Below, piece by piece: positions 1 to 6,193 of a stretch of DNA of 8,656 nucleotides. Origin of the DNA: CAZOVB01 sp964583095 (GTDB lineage Bacteria > Planctomycetota > Phycisphaerae > SM23-33). Positions within the stretch are counted from its first letter, which is position 1, and each line of letters begins with the position of its first letter. The notes below the pieces were generated by a model, which did no database searches, had not been told where the DNA came from, and saw only the letters and a list, made by a program, of their open reading frames with translations. Both the position numbers and the translations under genes were made by a program. The stretch spans positions 1-8,656 of the forward strand of contig CAZOVB010000110.1 in assembly GCA_964583095.1 (NCBI GenBank), read 5' to 3'.

Positions 1-2514
1 CAAATAGAAGTTTTTTCAGAAACAAACGGTTCTTATTATTGTAGAGCAAATATAAATAATTCATACTATGGTTCAGAATTTTATTTTAATACAAAAGCAA
101 ATGAAATAACACAACTTAAATTTTTATCCGATGTGTTCACACCATTAAATGATAAACATACATTACAATTAGATTGCAAAAAAGAAGATATATCACAACC
201 AGATTTATATATAATTCAATACACTGGATATTTAAAACAAAGTGATTCATTAGATATAGATAAATCAAATTTTACAACAACAAAAGAATCTTACTTTAAT
301 ATTGATTATCAAGAAGTTTCAACTACAACAAGATTAATACAATATGACGGTTATTTGTATTTTGAGAATAATACAGATTTAATTCAAACAACAATAGATT
401 TTGATGGTGTTTCTTATATTTATAATGTAACAGATGAGTATTTATTTTTCACAAGATTATTACAACCAACATCAACAGACGGAAATATAACAACCACATT
501 CACCACTAATTATACAGGAGTAACAGAATACCAAATTGGCTATTCAGAGAGTATAATACAACCAAGTGAATATGATTTTGATAGAAGTTCATTACCATTT
601 ACAATGTCGGCTAGTGATTACACAAATGTGACTAATTTTGTTCCAGTTTCAGATTCGGTCTTTGTAAAAACAGATTTAACTATAAGTTCAGAAGAAACAC
701 AAGATATTGGAGTTAAATTATGGACAACAGATGAAGAATACATATTCACTAGAACAGTAAATAAAGGAACTTACACAATACCTGTTTTTGGTATTTTTGA
801 GAATATATCTAATAACATTTATTTACAAGTTTATGCAACTGAACAAAATGCAACATTATTAGATTATAATTTAACACAACAAAATGTTTCAATTGTAGAT
901 TTCAATAAAGATGAATTATTAATTTATGCATTCGATGGTTATAAAAATCAAACTTTGCAAAATTTAAGCGCTTGGATTTATGGGACACAATATAAAACAG
1001 AAGATGGTGAATTAAAATTATATGTGCAAAGTGATGAAATTGATTTTATTTTCGGTTCGACACAAAATGGTGGTTATGTAAATAGAACTTACACAGATTT
1101 CAATACATCTAATTATTTAAACGCATCATTTTATCAAACTAACATAACATTAATATTTAAACACAGAACAACAAACGAAACAATACCAGACCAAATAGGA
1201 ATAACTGATGTTGATAATAGTTATTATTTCAATAGTAATTTAACTAATAACACATTTAACTTTCCTTTAGATTTAGGTTATATATTAATTAATTCAAGTA
1301 GATATGTTTCAACAAACAAAAGCTTAAATTTAACACTCGGAGAAGTATCAACAATTTATGTAACATTAAGTCCAGTTGTAAACTTTTCATTTTATGATGA
1401 AAGAGCAAACACACCATTTAATATGACATCACCAGATGAGATTAGAGTCCAGGTTATATGTTTAGATAGAGATGAAGTATTAGATGTAATAATAGAGAAT
1501 GAAACAACAGGATTAAATTTAACATGTAAATATGAGAAAATAAGATTTAATGTAGATTACGGTGTTGATGGTGGTTCATATTATAGAACATATCCTAATT
1601 TAGAAGAAGTTTTCAGTATAGATGAATTTTCACTTAGAGTTTGGTTGTTGAATTTGGATGAAACAAATGTAATATATAATAGTTTTAGGGTATATGATTT
1701 ATTTGGTGAATTTGAAAACCCACAAGTTTTACTTTATAAAATAATAGGAGACCGAGAATGGTTGATAACTGGTGATGCTGTTGATGCAGAGAGTAAGATT
1801 TCAGCTTTTTTAATACAAAACGACGAATACACAATTAAAGTATTAAGTGATAATCAACCAGAAAGAGTTATGGGTTCATATTTTGCAGCATTAGCTGGAG
1901 AAACAACAATTAGATTATTTGATATTGATTTAGATTCAGATTTAAGTGATTTCAATTCACAAGTATCACATTATATATATTTAGTAAACGAATCTGGTAA
2001 TATAATAGTTCGTGGAGCATTAAATGATTCTGGTGATAATGTAGAAAGTGTTAGGTTTGTTGTCAGAGAAACAGATGATAGTGGAACAATAATTTGCGAC
2101 CAAACATCTTCAACAAATGATGTTGAGTTTAGTTGTGATGTTCCAGACGCTGCAACAGGATATTTTTATGCTAAAATGTATATAATTGGTGTTGATGAAG
2201 AAGAAAGATTGATAGACAAAATGATGAAAGGTAGTGAATTAATACCTTTACCTTTTGAATTTGAATCTGAAGAATCACAAAATTATTTGTTTTTCTTCAT
2301 AATACTTGTAGCTGGATTTTCAGCAACAATATTCACTGCACCATTAATTGCATTAATGTTAGTTGGATTTATGTTCTTTTTAAGAATGATAGGTTGGTTC
2401 CAAATTTCAACAATTGCATCAACATCAACAGGTAATTCACAAATAGCATCAGCTTTTATTGCAGTAGTATCATTAATAACATTATTATATTTTTTAAGAC
2501 GAGGTAAACAATAA
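1..2514 (+). CDS. Large surface/adhesin-like membrane-anchored protein (5' end outside window)
   Basis: The frame is open from base 1 to the TAA at 2512-2514, giving 837 residues. The GTG at 133 has no ribosome binding site and is preceded by open, similar coding sequence, so the true start lies left of the window. The protein is beta-rich and Asn/Thr-rich, with about 30 N-x-S/T sequons, all before the membrane segments. Around bases 1690-1925 the pattern resembles a carboxypeptidase-regulatory/CNA-B-like Ig fold. Around 1990-2240 there is another Ig-like unit with two cysteines (ICDQ and FSCD) that could form a disulfide. The C-terminus (2281-2511) has two adjacent hydrophobic segments, a polar loop, a third segment and a basic tail RRGKQ. 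This suggests a large extracellular or virion-surface domain anchored by its C-terminus. By size and anchoring it could be the attachment protein of an archaeal enveloped virus (compare SSV1 C792). The role is inferred from architecture only. Confidence 0.85.
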   Translation, partial: QIEVFSETNGSYYCRANINNSYYGSEFYFNTKANEITQLKFLSDVFTPLNDKHTLQLDCKKEDISQPDLYIIQYTGYLKQSDSLDIDKSNFTTTKESYFNIDYQEVSTTTRLIQYDGYLYFENNTDLIQTTIDFDGVSYIYNVTDEYLFFTRLLQPTSTDGNITTTFTTNYTGVTEYQIGYSESIIQPSEYDFDRSSLPFTMSASDYTNVTNFVPVSDSVFVKTDLTISSEETQDIGVKLWTTDEEYIFTRTVNKGTYTIPVFGIFENISNNIYLQVYATEQNATLLDYNLTQQNVSIVDFNKDELLIYAFDGYKNQTLQNLSAWIYGTQYKTEDGELKLYVQSDEIDFIFGSTQNGGYVNRTYTDFNTSNYLNASFYQTNITLIFKHRTTNETIPDQIGITDVDNSYYFNSNLTNNTFNFPLDLGYILINSSRYVSTNKSLNLTLGEVSTIYVTLSPVVNFSFYDERANTPFNMTSPDEIRVQVICLDRDEVLDVIIENETTGLNLTCKYEKIRFNVDYGVDGGSYYRTYPNLEEVFSIDEFSLRVWLLNLDETNVIYNSFRVYDLFGEFENPQVLLYKIIGDREWLITGDAVDAESKISAFLIQNDEYTIKVLSDNQPERVMGSYFAALAGETTIRLFDIDLDSDLSDFNSQVSHYIYLVNESGNIIVRGALNDSGDNVESVRFVVRETDDSGTIICDQTSSTNDVEFSCDVPDAATGYFYAKMYIIGVDEEERLIDKMMKGSELIPLPFEFESEESQNYLFFFIILVAGFSATIFTAPLIALMLVGFMFFLRMIGWFQISTIASTSTGNSQIASAFIAVVSLITLLYFLRRGKQ

Positions 2515-2912
2515 TGCAACAAATAGCGTTTAAAATAATGGCATTTTCATTGGTATTAAATTTAGGTATAGGATTATTTGGTTATATTGGTGGAAGTTAT
2601 TTTAGTTATGGTTCAGCTACATATGATTCAAGTTATGGTGAAAGTGATTTAGGAGATTTACAAGAAACAATAGGTGGAGCACCTGTTGAAGATTCAAATA
2701 ATTGGGGAGATAAAATATTAGATTTTTTCAGTTTAGGTTTGTATTCAAAAGTAAAAGGTTTTGCTAATAACATGTTGTATGGTTTTTTAAATTTTTTATT
2801 TAACATTGGTTTAATTGACACAGTTTTAAAAGTAATGTTGCAAGGATTAATAACAGTTATTTATGTAGCTGGAATGTATGAGCTCTTCACAGGTAAGAGT
2901 ATATTAGGATAA
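2514..2912 (+). CDS. Small membrane protein, translationally coupled to the adhesin
   Basis: This 132-residue protein starts at an ATG that shares one base with the upstream stop (TAATG). GAGG at 2501-2504 is a plausible ribosome binding site inside the upstream gene. The N-terminus is a hydrophobic helix (about residues 8-28). It is followed by a Gly/Ser/Tyr/Asp-rich acidic stretch (29-65), an amphipathic segment and a hydrophobic C-terminal region (about 87-125) that can form one or two helices. I do not recognise a family. The strict coupling to the large surface protein suggests they are made in fixed proportion and may form one membrane or virion-surface complex; this is an inference. 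Confidence 0.8.
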   Translation: MQQIAFKIMAFSLVLNLGIGLFGYIGGSYFSYGSATYDSSYGESDLGDLQETIGGAPVEDSNNWGDKILDFFSLGLYSKVKGFANNMLYGFLNFLFNIGLIDTVLKVMLQGLITVIYVAGMYELFTGKSILG

Positions 2913-2913
2913 A

Positions 2914-3210
2914 ATGGCAAATGTAACAGGTTGGAACGAACTAATAAATGGTTCAGCGAGCAGCGTTATAAAAGCAGGTTTTACTATGTATAACACCGCA
3001 ATGTATAGTAATTTCATTATGATATTTTGGACAGTCTTATCGGGAATATTATATGCTAAAACTAAAAGTTTACCACTCGTTTTTACTCTTGGTATGTTAA
3101 GTTATATAGTTTTCTTTGGTTTATTATCTATGACAAGCAGGAGTTTTATGGCTATTGTGTTAATATTTGAATTAGCTGGAATTATCTATGAAACAGTATG
3201 GTCACAATGA
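2914..3210 (+). CDS. Small three-helix membrane protein
   Basis: A 98-residue protein starting one base after the upstream stop, with AGGA at 2906-2909 as a close ribosome binding site. Three hydrophobic segments are visible at about residues 31-49, 53-72 and 77-95, joined by short loops (a Lys-containing AKTKS loop and a TSRS turn). The N-terminal 25 residues are polar with a possible amphipathic helix. No catalytic motif is present and I recognise no family. It belongs to the same transcript as the two genes upstream, and its last codons overlap the next gene (ATGA). It may be a minor virion membrane protein or an assembly factor; this is speculative. Confidence 0.78.
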   Translation: MANVTGWNELINGSASSVIKAGFTMYNTAMYSNFIMIFWTVLSGILYAKTKSLPLVFTLGMLSYIVFFGLLSMTSRSFMAIVLIFELAGIIYETVWSQ

Positions 3211-3383
3211 AAGAAATAAGAGTTAAAAACAATGATGTTTATATGATTTTGAATAAAATCAAAACATCAGGAATAGAAGTAAATTTATTAGATAAGAAAA
3301 TATTGAATAAAATTAATAAATATATCAACATAAAAGATAATAAAATAGAGTTAAAAGATTCATTTAAAATATATAAAATGTAA
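3207..3383 (+). CDS. Short lysine-rich protein, unknown function
   Basis: I place the start at ATG 3207, which forms the common ATGA overlap with the stop of the upstream gene and gives 58 residues. An in-frame ATG at 3198 would add three residues. The product is basic and soluble, rich in Lys, Ile and Asn, with alternating strand- and helix-forming stretches and no cysteine. No family is recognised. It is the last gene before the TATA element of the putative coat gene. No terminator is seen between them, so read-through from the left operon into the coat gene is possible. Confidence 0.55.
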   Translation: MKEIRVKNNDVYMILNKIKTSGIEVNLLDKKILNKINKYINIKDNKIELKDSFKIYKM

Positions 3384-3394
3384 AAAGTTTAAAA

Positions 3395-3407
3395 TATATA
3401 TTTAAAT
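3395..3407 (+). promoter_or_regulatory. TATA-type archaeal promoter of the putative coat gene
   Basis: The 13-mer TATATATTTAAAT lies 62 bases before the ATG at 3457. With the usual TATA-to-start distance of about 26 bases, transcription would begin near 3428, leaving a leader of about 29 nt that carries the strong ribosome binding site. The same 13-mer recurs at 7090 and 8439. The element overlaps a 12-bp perfect palindrome (3392-3403). Confidence 0.65.
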
Positions 3408-3443
3408 GAACTTTGTATTATATATCTTAAATTAAAAAATATC

Positions 3444-3448
3444 GGAGG
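3444..3448 (+). promoter_or_regulatory. Strong Shine-Dalgarno (GGAGG) of the putative coat gene
   Basis: GGAGG lies 8 nt before the ATG at 3457. This is a full match in a leader that otherwise contains almost only A and T, and it fixes the start codon. Together with its own promoter and terminator it points to high expression. Confidence 0.75.
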
Positions 3449-3456
3449 ATGATAAA

Positions 3457-3684
3457 ATGAGTATCGGATTGGTAGTATCCATAATCGGAATCGGTATTGC
3501 TTTAATGATTGGGTATTTAGTAATATTCCAAGTATTAGACGCATTACCTATGACTGGTGCAGATTCAGAAACTAACACAAGTTTAGAAAACGCAAGAACT
3601 GTTGTTTACGCAGCTTTTGGACTTAGTGCAGTTGGCTTGATTGTATTAGTTGCTTTCTCACTTATTGCTGTTTTCAGACAGTAA
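3457..3684 (+). CDS. Putative major capsid/coat protein, two-TM small hydrophobic (spindle-shaped-virus type)
   Basis: A 75-residue protein with two hydrophobic helices (about residues 4-28 and 48-72) joined by a short polar, acidic turn (PMTGADSETN) and ending in a basic tail (FRQ). The second helix is Ala/Gly/Val-rich. Major capsid proteins of spindle-shaped archaeal viruses (SSV1 VP1, PAV1 and relatives) are small proteins with two hydrophobic helices and a short turn, which this matches in size and layout. It is the only gene in the window with its own TATA box, a full GGAGG site and a hairpin-T8 terminator. Its GC content is about 37% by my count, clearly above the roughly 20-25% of sampled lines in the upstream gene. 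Alternatives are a holin-like or other small membrane protein. The capsid role is inferred from architecture and expression signals. Confidence 0.6.
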   Translation: MSIGLVVSIIGIGIALMIGYLVIFQVLDALPMTGADSETNTSLENARTVVYAAFGLSAVGLIVLVAFSLIAVFRQ

Positions 3685-3698
3685 GTAGGAAGAATTTA

Positions 3699-3729
3699 GG
3701 GATGATGGTAATCATCATTCCTTTTTTTT
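3699..3729 (+). terminator. Hairpin plus T8 transcription terminator
   Basis: Arms 3699-3707 and 3713-3721 form a 9-bp stem (one G-T pair) around a 5-nt loop, followed directly by eight T at 3722-3729. It starts 14 bases after the stop of the putative coat gene. The T-run alone could terminate archaeal transcription; the stem may also protect an abundant mRNA. Confidence 0.8.
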
Positions 3730-3742
3730 AACATAACATTAT

Positions 3743-3763
3743 AATTTAAATTAAATTTAAATT
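3743..3763 (+). promoter_or_regulatory. Promoter region with paired AATTTAAATT boxes upstream of the central operon
   Basis: The 10-bp palindrome AATTTAAATT occurs at 3743-3752 and again at 3754-3763, spaced 11 bp start to start. The first copy is correctly placed to act as the TATA box for a transcript starting near 3774, just before the ATG at 3778. The second copy would lie between TATA box and start site. A GAGG ribosome binding site follows at 3768-3771. Confidence 0.5.
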
Positions 3764-3777
3764 ACAAGAGGAATAAA

Positions 3778-4221
3778 ATGGAAGAAGAAACAACACCAAT
3801 GGATTTTATGGATTCACCAATAAATAGAGATTCAACACCAGACTTACTAAAAGGTCTTATATCTAATGATGAGTTCGACCCAAAACTAAGAAAACAATTC
3901 TCTTTCATATTCAACAAAGACTTACCACTTTCTTTTCAAGATGAGACATCAAAAAGAATGAAATTACTTGATTTTGACATAACAAAAATAGATACATTGT
4001 TTTGCACACCATATGATGATTACACGTTTGAAATGGAGTCAGATTTTAATAAACTAAAATTTATACTTGATACTAAGTTAGACCGAGCTAAAGGTTTCAA
4101 GGATGCAAAGAGAATAAACGAGAGGATAGCTCAACAATCACAATTTTCAGAACAAAAAGCTATACAAGAGAATTTACAAGAGAAGTCTAGTTTTTTAACA
4201 AATATGTTTAGGAGGAAATAA
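3778..4221 (+). CDS. Soluble helical protein, unknown function
   Basis: A 147-residue soluble protein with GAGG at 3768-3771, 6 nt before the ATG. The N-terminus is acidic and probably disordered (residues 1-30). The middle is mixed. From about residue 85 to 140 it is strongly helical and charged, with coiled-coil character, and it ends with a basic NMFRRK tail. There are no membrane segments and no recognised family. It is the first gene of a run of six closely packed genes ending in the recombinase. It contains the short segment SQFSEQK (residues 121-127), whose core recurs in the 112-residue protein two genes downstream. A scaffold or virion-internal role is possible but not shown. Confidence 0.75.
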   Translation: MEEETTPMDFMDSPINRDSTPDLLKGLISNDEFDPKLRKQFSFIFNKDLPLSFQDETSKRMKLLDFDITKIDTLFCTPYDDYTFEMESDFNKLKFILDTKLDRAKGFKDAKRINERIAQQSQFSEQKAIQENLQEKSSFLTNMFRRK

Positions 4222-4223
4222 GA

Positions 4224-4946
4224 ATGAATATACCAGATATGTGGGTTTATGCAGGATTAGGAATGATATTCTTTTTAGTCTTATTAGTTTTTGGATTAAT
4301 AGTATTATTTATTTTAATGAAGAAAAACACACATGCGTTTGCTGAATGGAAAGCTAAAAGGAAAGGAATACCACTTTGCATTTTTTTCAACGATGATAAT
4401 ACTTGTGAATGGAAAGCAATTAAACCAGAAGAAGGGATTTTAGATGCAAAAAAATATGGTTCTTATATTGTAAACCCAGAATCAAATTATTTAGATAGAA
4501 CAAGTAAAATTGTTGTTATTCCAGTATCAAGTTCAGTTGGTGTTACAGTTTCAGCTAAATTTGCGCAATTTAGTGGTTCAATAAGTAAAGTTGTTCAAGA
4601 CCCTAAGAAATTGCAAGAATTTAGAAAAAGAATAATATCATCACAAGGTAAATTAAGCAAAGATTTGACTTTTTTGAAAGAGACAATAAATTTTTCATCA
4701 ATAAAAAGAATGTTGAATTCAATCTCACCACACAATATTGATGCAAAAATTAATTTCATAGTAAGCAGAAAACTTAATGGAATGATTACAGTATCACCAC
4801 AAGCAATATTAGTTTTTTTGTTGTTGGGTTTAGGTCTGATTGGATTGTTTGCTTTGGTATATCAAGGTAAAACACCACAAGTTGTAGTTGAGAGAGTAGC
4901 ACAAGAAGTTGCTAAGAATACAACACAACCAAGAGTAATTAGTTAA
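4224..4946 (+). CDS. TM-domain-TM protein, unknown function
   Basis: A 240-residue protein preceded by GGAGG at 4211-4215, 8 nt before the ATG, and starting two bases after the upstream stop. A long hydrophobic helix (about 8-32) is followed by basic residues, a domain of about 160 residues and a second helix (about 194-213), with a polar 27-residue C-terminal tail. By the positive-inside rule the central domain faces the cytoplasm or virion interior and both ends face out. The domain begins with short beta-type segments (GIPLCIFF, then YIVNP) and continues into charged helices (about 120-185). I do not recognise the fold with confidence. It could link the membrane to the internal nucleoprotein or act in assembly. 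Confidence 0.78.
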   Translation: MNIPDMWVYAGLGMIFFLVLLVFGLIVLFILMKKNTHAFAEWKAKRKGIPLCIFFNDDNTCEWKAIKPEEGILDAKKYGSYIVNPESNYLDRTSKIVVIPVSSSVGVTVSAKFAQFSGSISKVVQDPKKLQEFRKRIISSQGKLSKDLTFLKETINFSSIKRMLNSISPHNIDAKINFIVSRKLNGMITVSPQAILVFLLLGLGLIGLFALVYQGKTPQVVVERVAQEVAKNTTQPRVIS

Positions 4947-4958
4947 GGAGGAAAAAAA

Positions 4959-5297
4959 ATGGATGAACAACAATTTTTTAAACAAACTATTGATATGATG
5001 AAAAAATTAAGTGAGTTGAATAACTCTTTAAACGAAGCTAAAGTAGAACAAAGCAAAGCTAAAGAAGAATCTTTAAATGAAAGATTCAGTCATTCATCAC
5101 AATTTTCAGATTCAAAACCATCTTGTAAAAGACATTTTAATAGTAAAAAAAGATATTTACCAGAAGTTTTTTCAGAAGATGATATGAATCAGTTGAAGTT
5201 TTTCAGAAACGCTTTGGAAGAACAAATTGATGATGATTTAACACTTAGGGACACAGTAATGTTCGCTGTTAATGATTACATATCAAGAATGGAGTGA
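4959..5297 (+). CDS. Coiled-coil protein with possible C-terminal DNA-binding-like helices
   Basis: A 112-residue soluble protein with an excellent ribosome binding site (AGGAGG at 4946-4951, 7 nt before the ATG). Residues 3-42 form a charged amphipathic helix with likely coiled-coil pairing. Residues 43-66 are a Ser/Lys-rich linker containing SQFSDSK. Residues 66-110 show a short strand followed by two helices (about 75-90 and 94-110). This is loosely like a ribbon-helix-helix layout but without a diagnostic signature. No family is recognised. The SQFS segment links it to the 147-residue protein two genes upstream. It may be a virion-internal or regulatory protein. Confidence 0.75.
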   Translation: MDEQQFFKQTIDMMKKLSELNNSLNEAKVEQSKAKEESLNERFSHSSQFSDSKPSCKRHFNSKKRYLPEVFSEDDMNQLKFFRNALEEQIDDDLTLRDTVMFAVNDYISRME

Positions 5298-5304
5298 TTG
5301 AACA

Positions 5305-5898
5305 ATGGCTAATAGTCTTGCTCAATATAATAGTTTTGATTCGGAGCTGAAAGCACATAGTAGTGCTTTAACCAATGAGAGAGTTTCAGCTCTAATCTCA
5401 CTGTTTGATGAAGCAATGATTACAGCCAACATTGAACTAAATTATAAAAACACAGAACGTGCATTAGTTTACTTGAAACAAGTATGGAAAAGTTTTAGAC
5501 CACTTGTTAGAGCTAATGCTTATGTCAGAAGTGATTTGAAATTAAATACACATGCTGATGGTGTGTATTTGCCTGATTTTGTTTTCAGAGAAATAGAGAA
5601 TGTTATTTTGAATATGAAGATTGGTAGAATACCAGAAACAACAAGAGCAATGATTGATGTTAATAGAACATTAGAAAATTTAGAAATAATAGTTAGAGAC
5701 ATAATACAATATTTCAAATTCACATTCAGACCAGATTCAAGAACAAAACCAGATGTTCACGAAGCAACAGAAATGATGATGGAAAACATAGATAAAAGAA
5801 CAGAAGAAGAATTGCTTGAAATTGTCGGTGTTAATAATCACATAAAGTGGTCCGAACATGCAAAAGAAAAAATATTCAACAAAGACAAGAGAGATTAA
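5305..5898 (+). CDS. Helical soluble protein, unknown function
   Basis: A 197-residue, mostly helical, soluble protein. GGAGTGA at 5291-5297 overlaps the stop of the upstream gene and serves as the ribosome binding site for the ATG at 5305. Long amphipathic helices are visible at about residues 23-78, 89-106, 110-140 and 150-175. There is an Arg/Lys-rich patch (KSFRPLVRANAYVR, residues 62-75) and a basic C-terminus. It has no cysteine, no membrane segment and no recognised motif. Its position between the coiled-coil protein and a membrane protein in the central operon fits a structural or assembly function, but that is only context. Its 3' end overlaps the next gene by 41 bases. Confidence 0.75.
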   Translation: MANSLAQYNSFDSELKAHSSALTNERVSALISLFDEAMITANIELNYKNTERALVYLKQVWKSFRPLVRANAYVRSDLKLNTHADGVYLPDFVFREIENVILNMKIGRIPETTRAMIDVNRTLENLEIIVRDIIQYFKFTFRPDSRTKPDVHEATEMMMENIDKRTEEELLEIVGVNNHIKWSEHAKEKIFNKDKRD

Positions 5899-6193
5899 GA
5901 GATTAATTTGGATTGTTGTATTGAATGTTGCTCTTTTATTATTGTTTTTTAATTTAAAATCACATAACGAACAAACATATTGTTTTGCACGAGTATATGA
6001 TAAATGGTTTTACGGACATAAACAACAAGTTGAATCACTTTATGTTCAAGCTCATGAAGTTAGAAAAATAGATTTTTTGTTTTCAAATATAACAAGTAGT
6101 TATAAACCAACATTTGAAGAAATTATTGAAAAAAATGAAGAGTTTATAATATGTCAATTAGGAGATTGGAAGAATGCGAAAAATAACACTTAG
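5858..6193 (+). CDS. Single-pass membrane protein with small ectodomain
   Basis: A 111-residue protein with a strongly basic N-terminus (KKKYSTKTREIKR), one hydrophobic helix (about 16-33) and a polar domain of about 78 residues. This gives an N-in, C-out type II topology. The outer part has just two cysteines (C42 and C99) that could pair. The ATG at 5858 lacks a clear ribosome binding site and overlaps the upstream gene by 41 bases. No good later ATG exists before the helix, so I keep it and regard the start as uncertain. The end overlaps the recombinase gene by 20 bases. No family is recognised. Confidence 0.65.
   Translation: MQKKKYSTKTREIKRLIWIVVLNVALLLLFFNLKSHNEQTYCFARVYDKWFYGHKQQVESLYVQAHEVRKIDFLFSNITSSYKPTFEEIIEKNEEFIICQLGDWKNAKNNT
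6161..6165 (+). promoter_or_regulatory. Ribosome binding site setting the recombinase start
   Basis: GGAGA inside the upstream gene lies 8 nt before ATG 6174. It supports that start even though it creates a 20-base overlap with the preceding gene. Confidence 0.55.

Noticed and set aside
133..135. GTG as start of the large surface protein
   Set aside because: The frame is open to base 1 with similar coding composition and there is no ribosome binding site or promoter before 133; the gene continues left of the window.
2283..2522. 79-residue frame on the minus strand
   Set aside because: It lies antisense to the membrane segments of the surface protein; it has no promoter or ribosome binding site and is explained by low-complexity AT-rich coding on the + strand.
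2633..2821. 62-residue frame on the minus strand
   Set aside because: It is antisense to a well-supported coupled + strand gene, and its product is lysine/proline-rich with no signature.
3198..3206. ATG at 3198 as start of the short lysine-rich protein
   Set aside because: ATG 3207 gives the ATGA overlap seen elsewhere in the window; the earlier ATG adds only three residues and cannot be excluded but is less typical.
5520..5723. 67-residue minus-strand frame with hydrophobic stretches
   Set aside because: It is entirely antisense to the 197-residue gene; its hydrophobicity arises from reverse reading of AT-rich codons.
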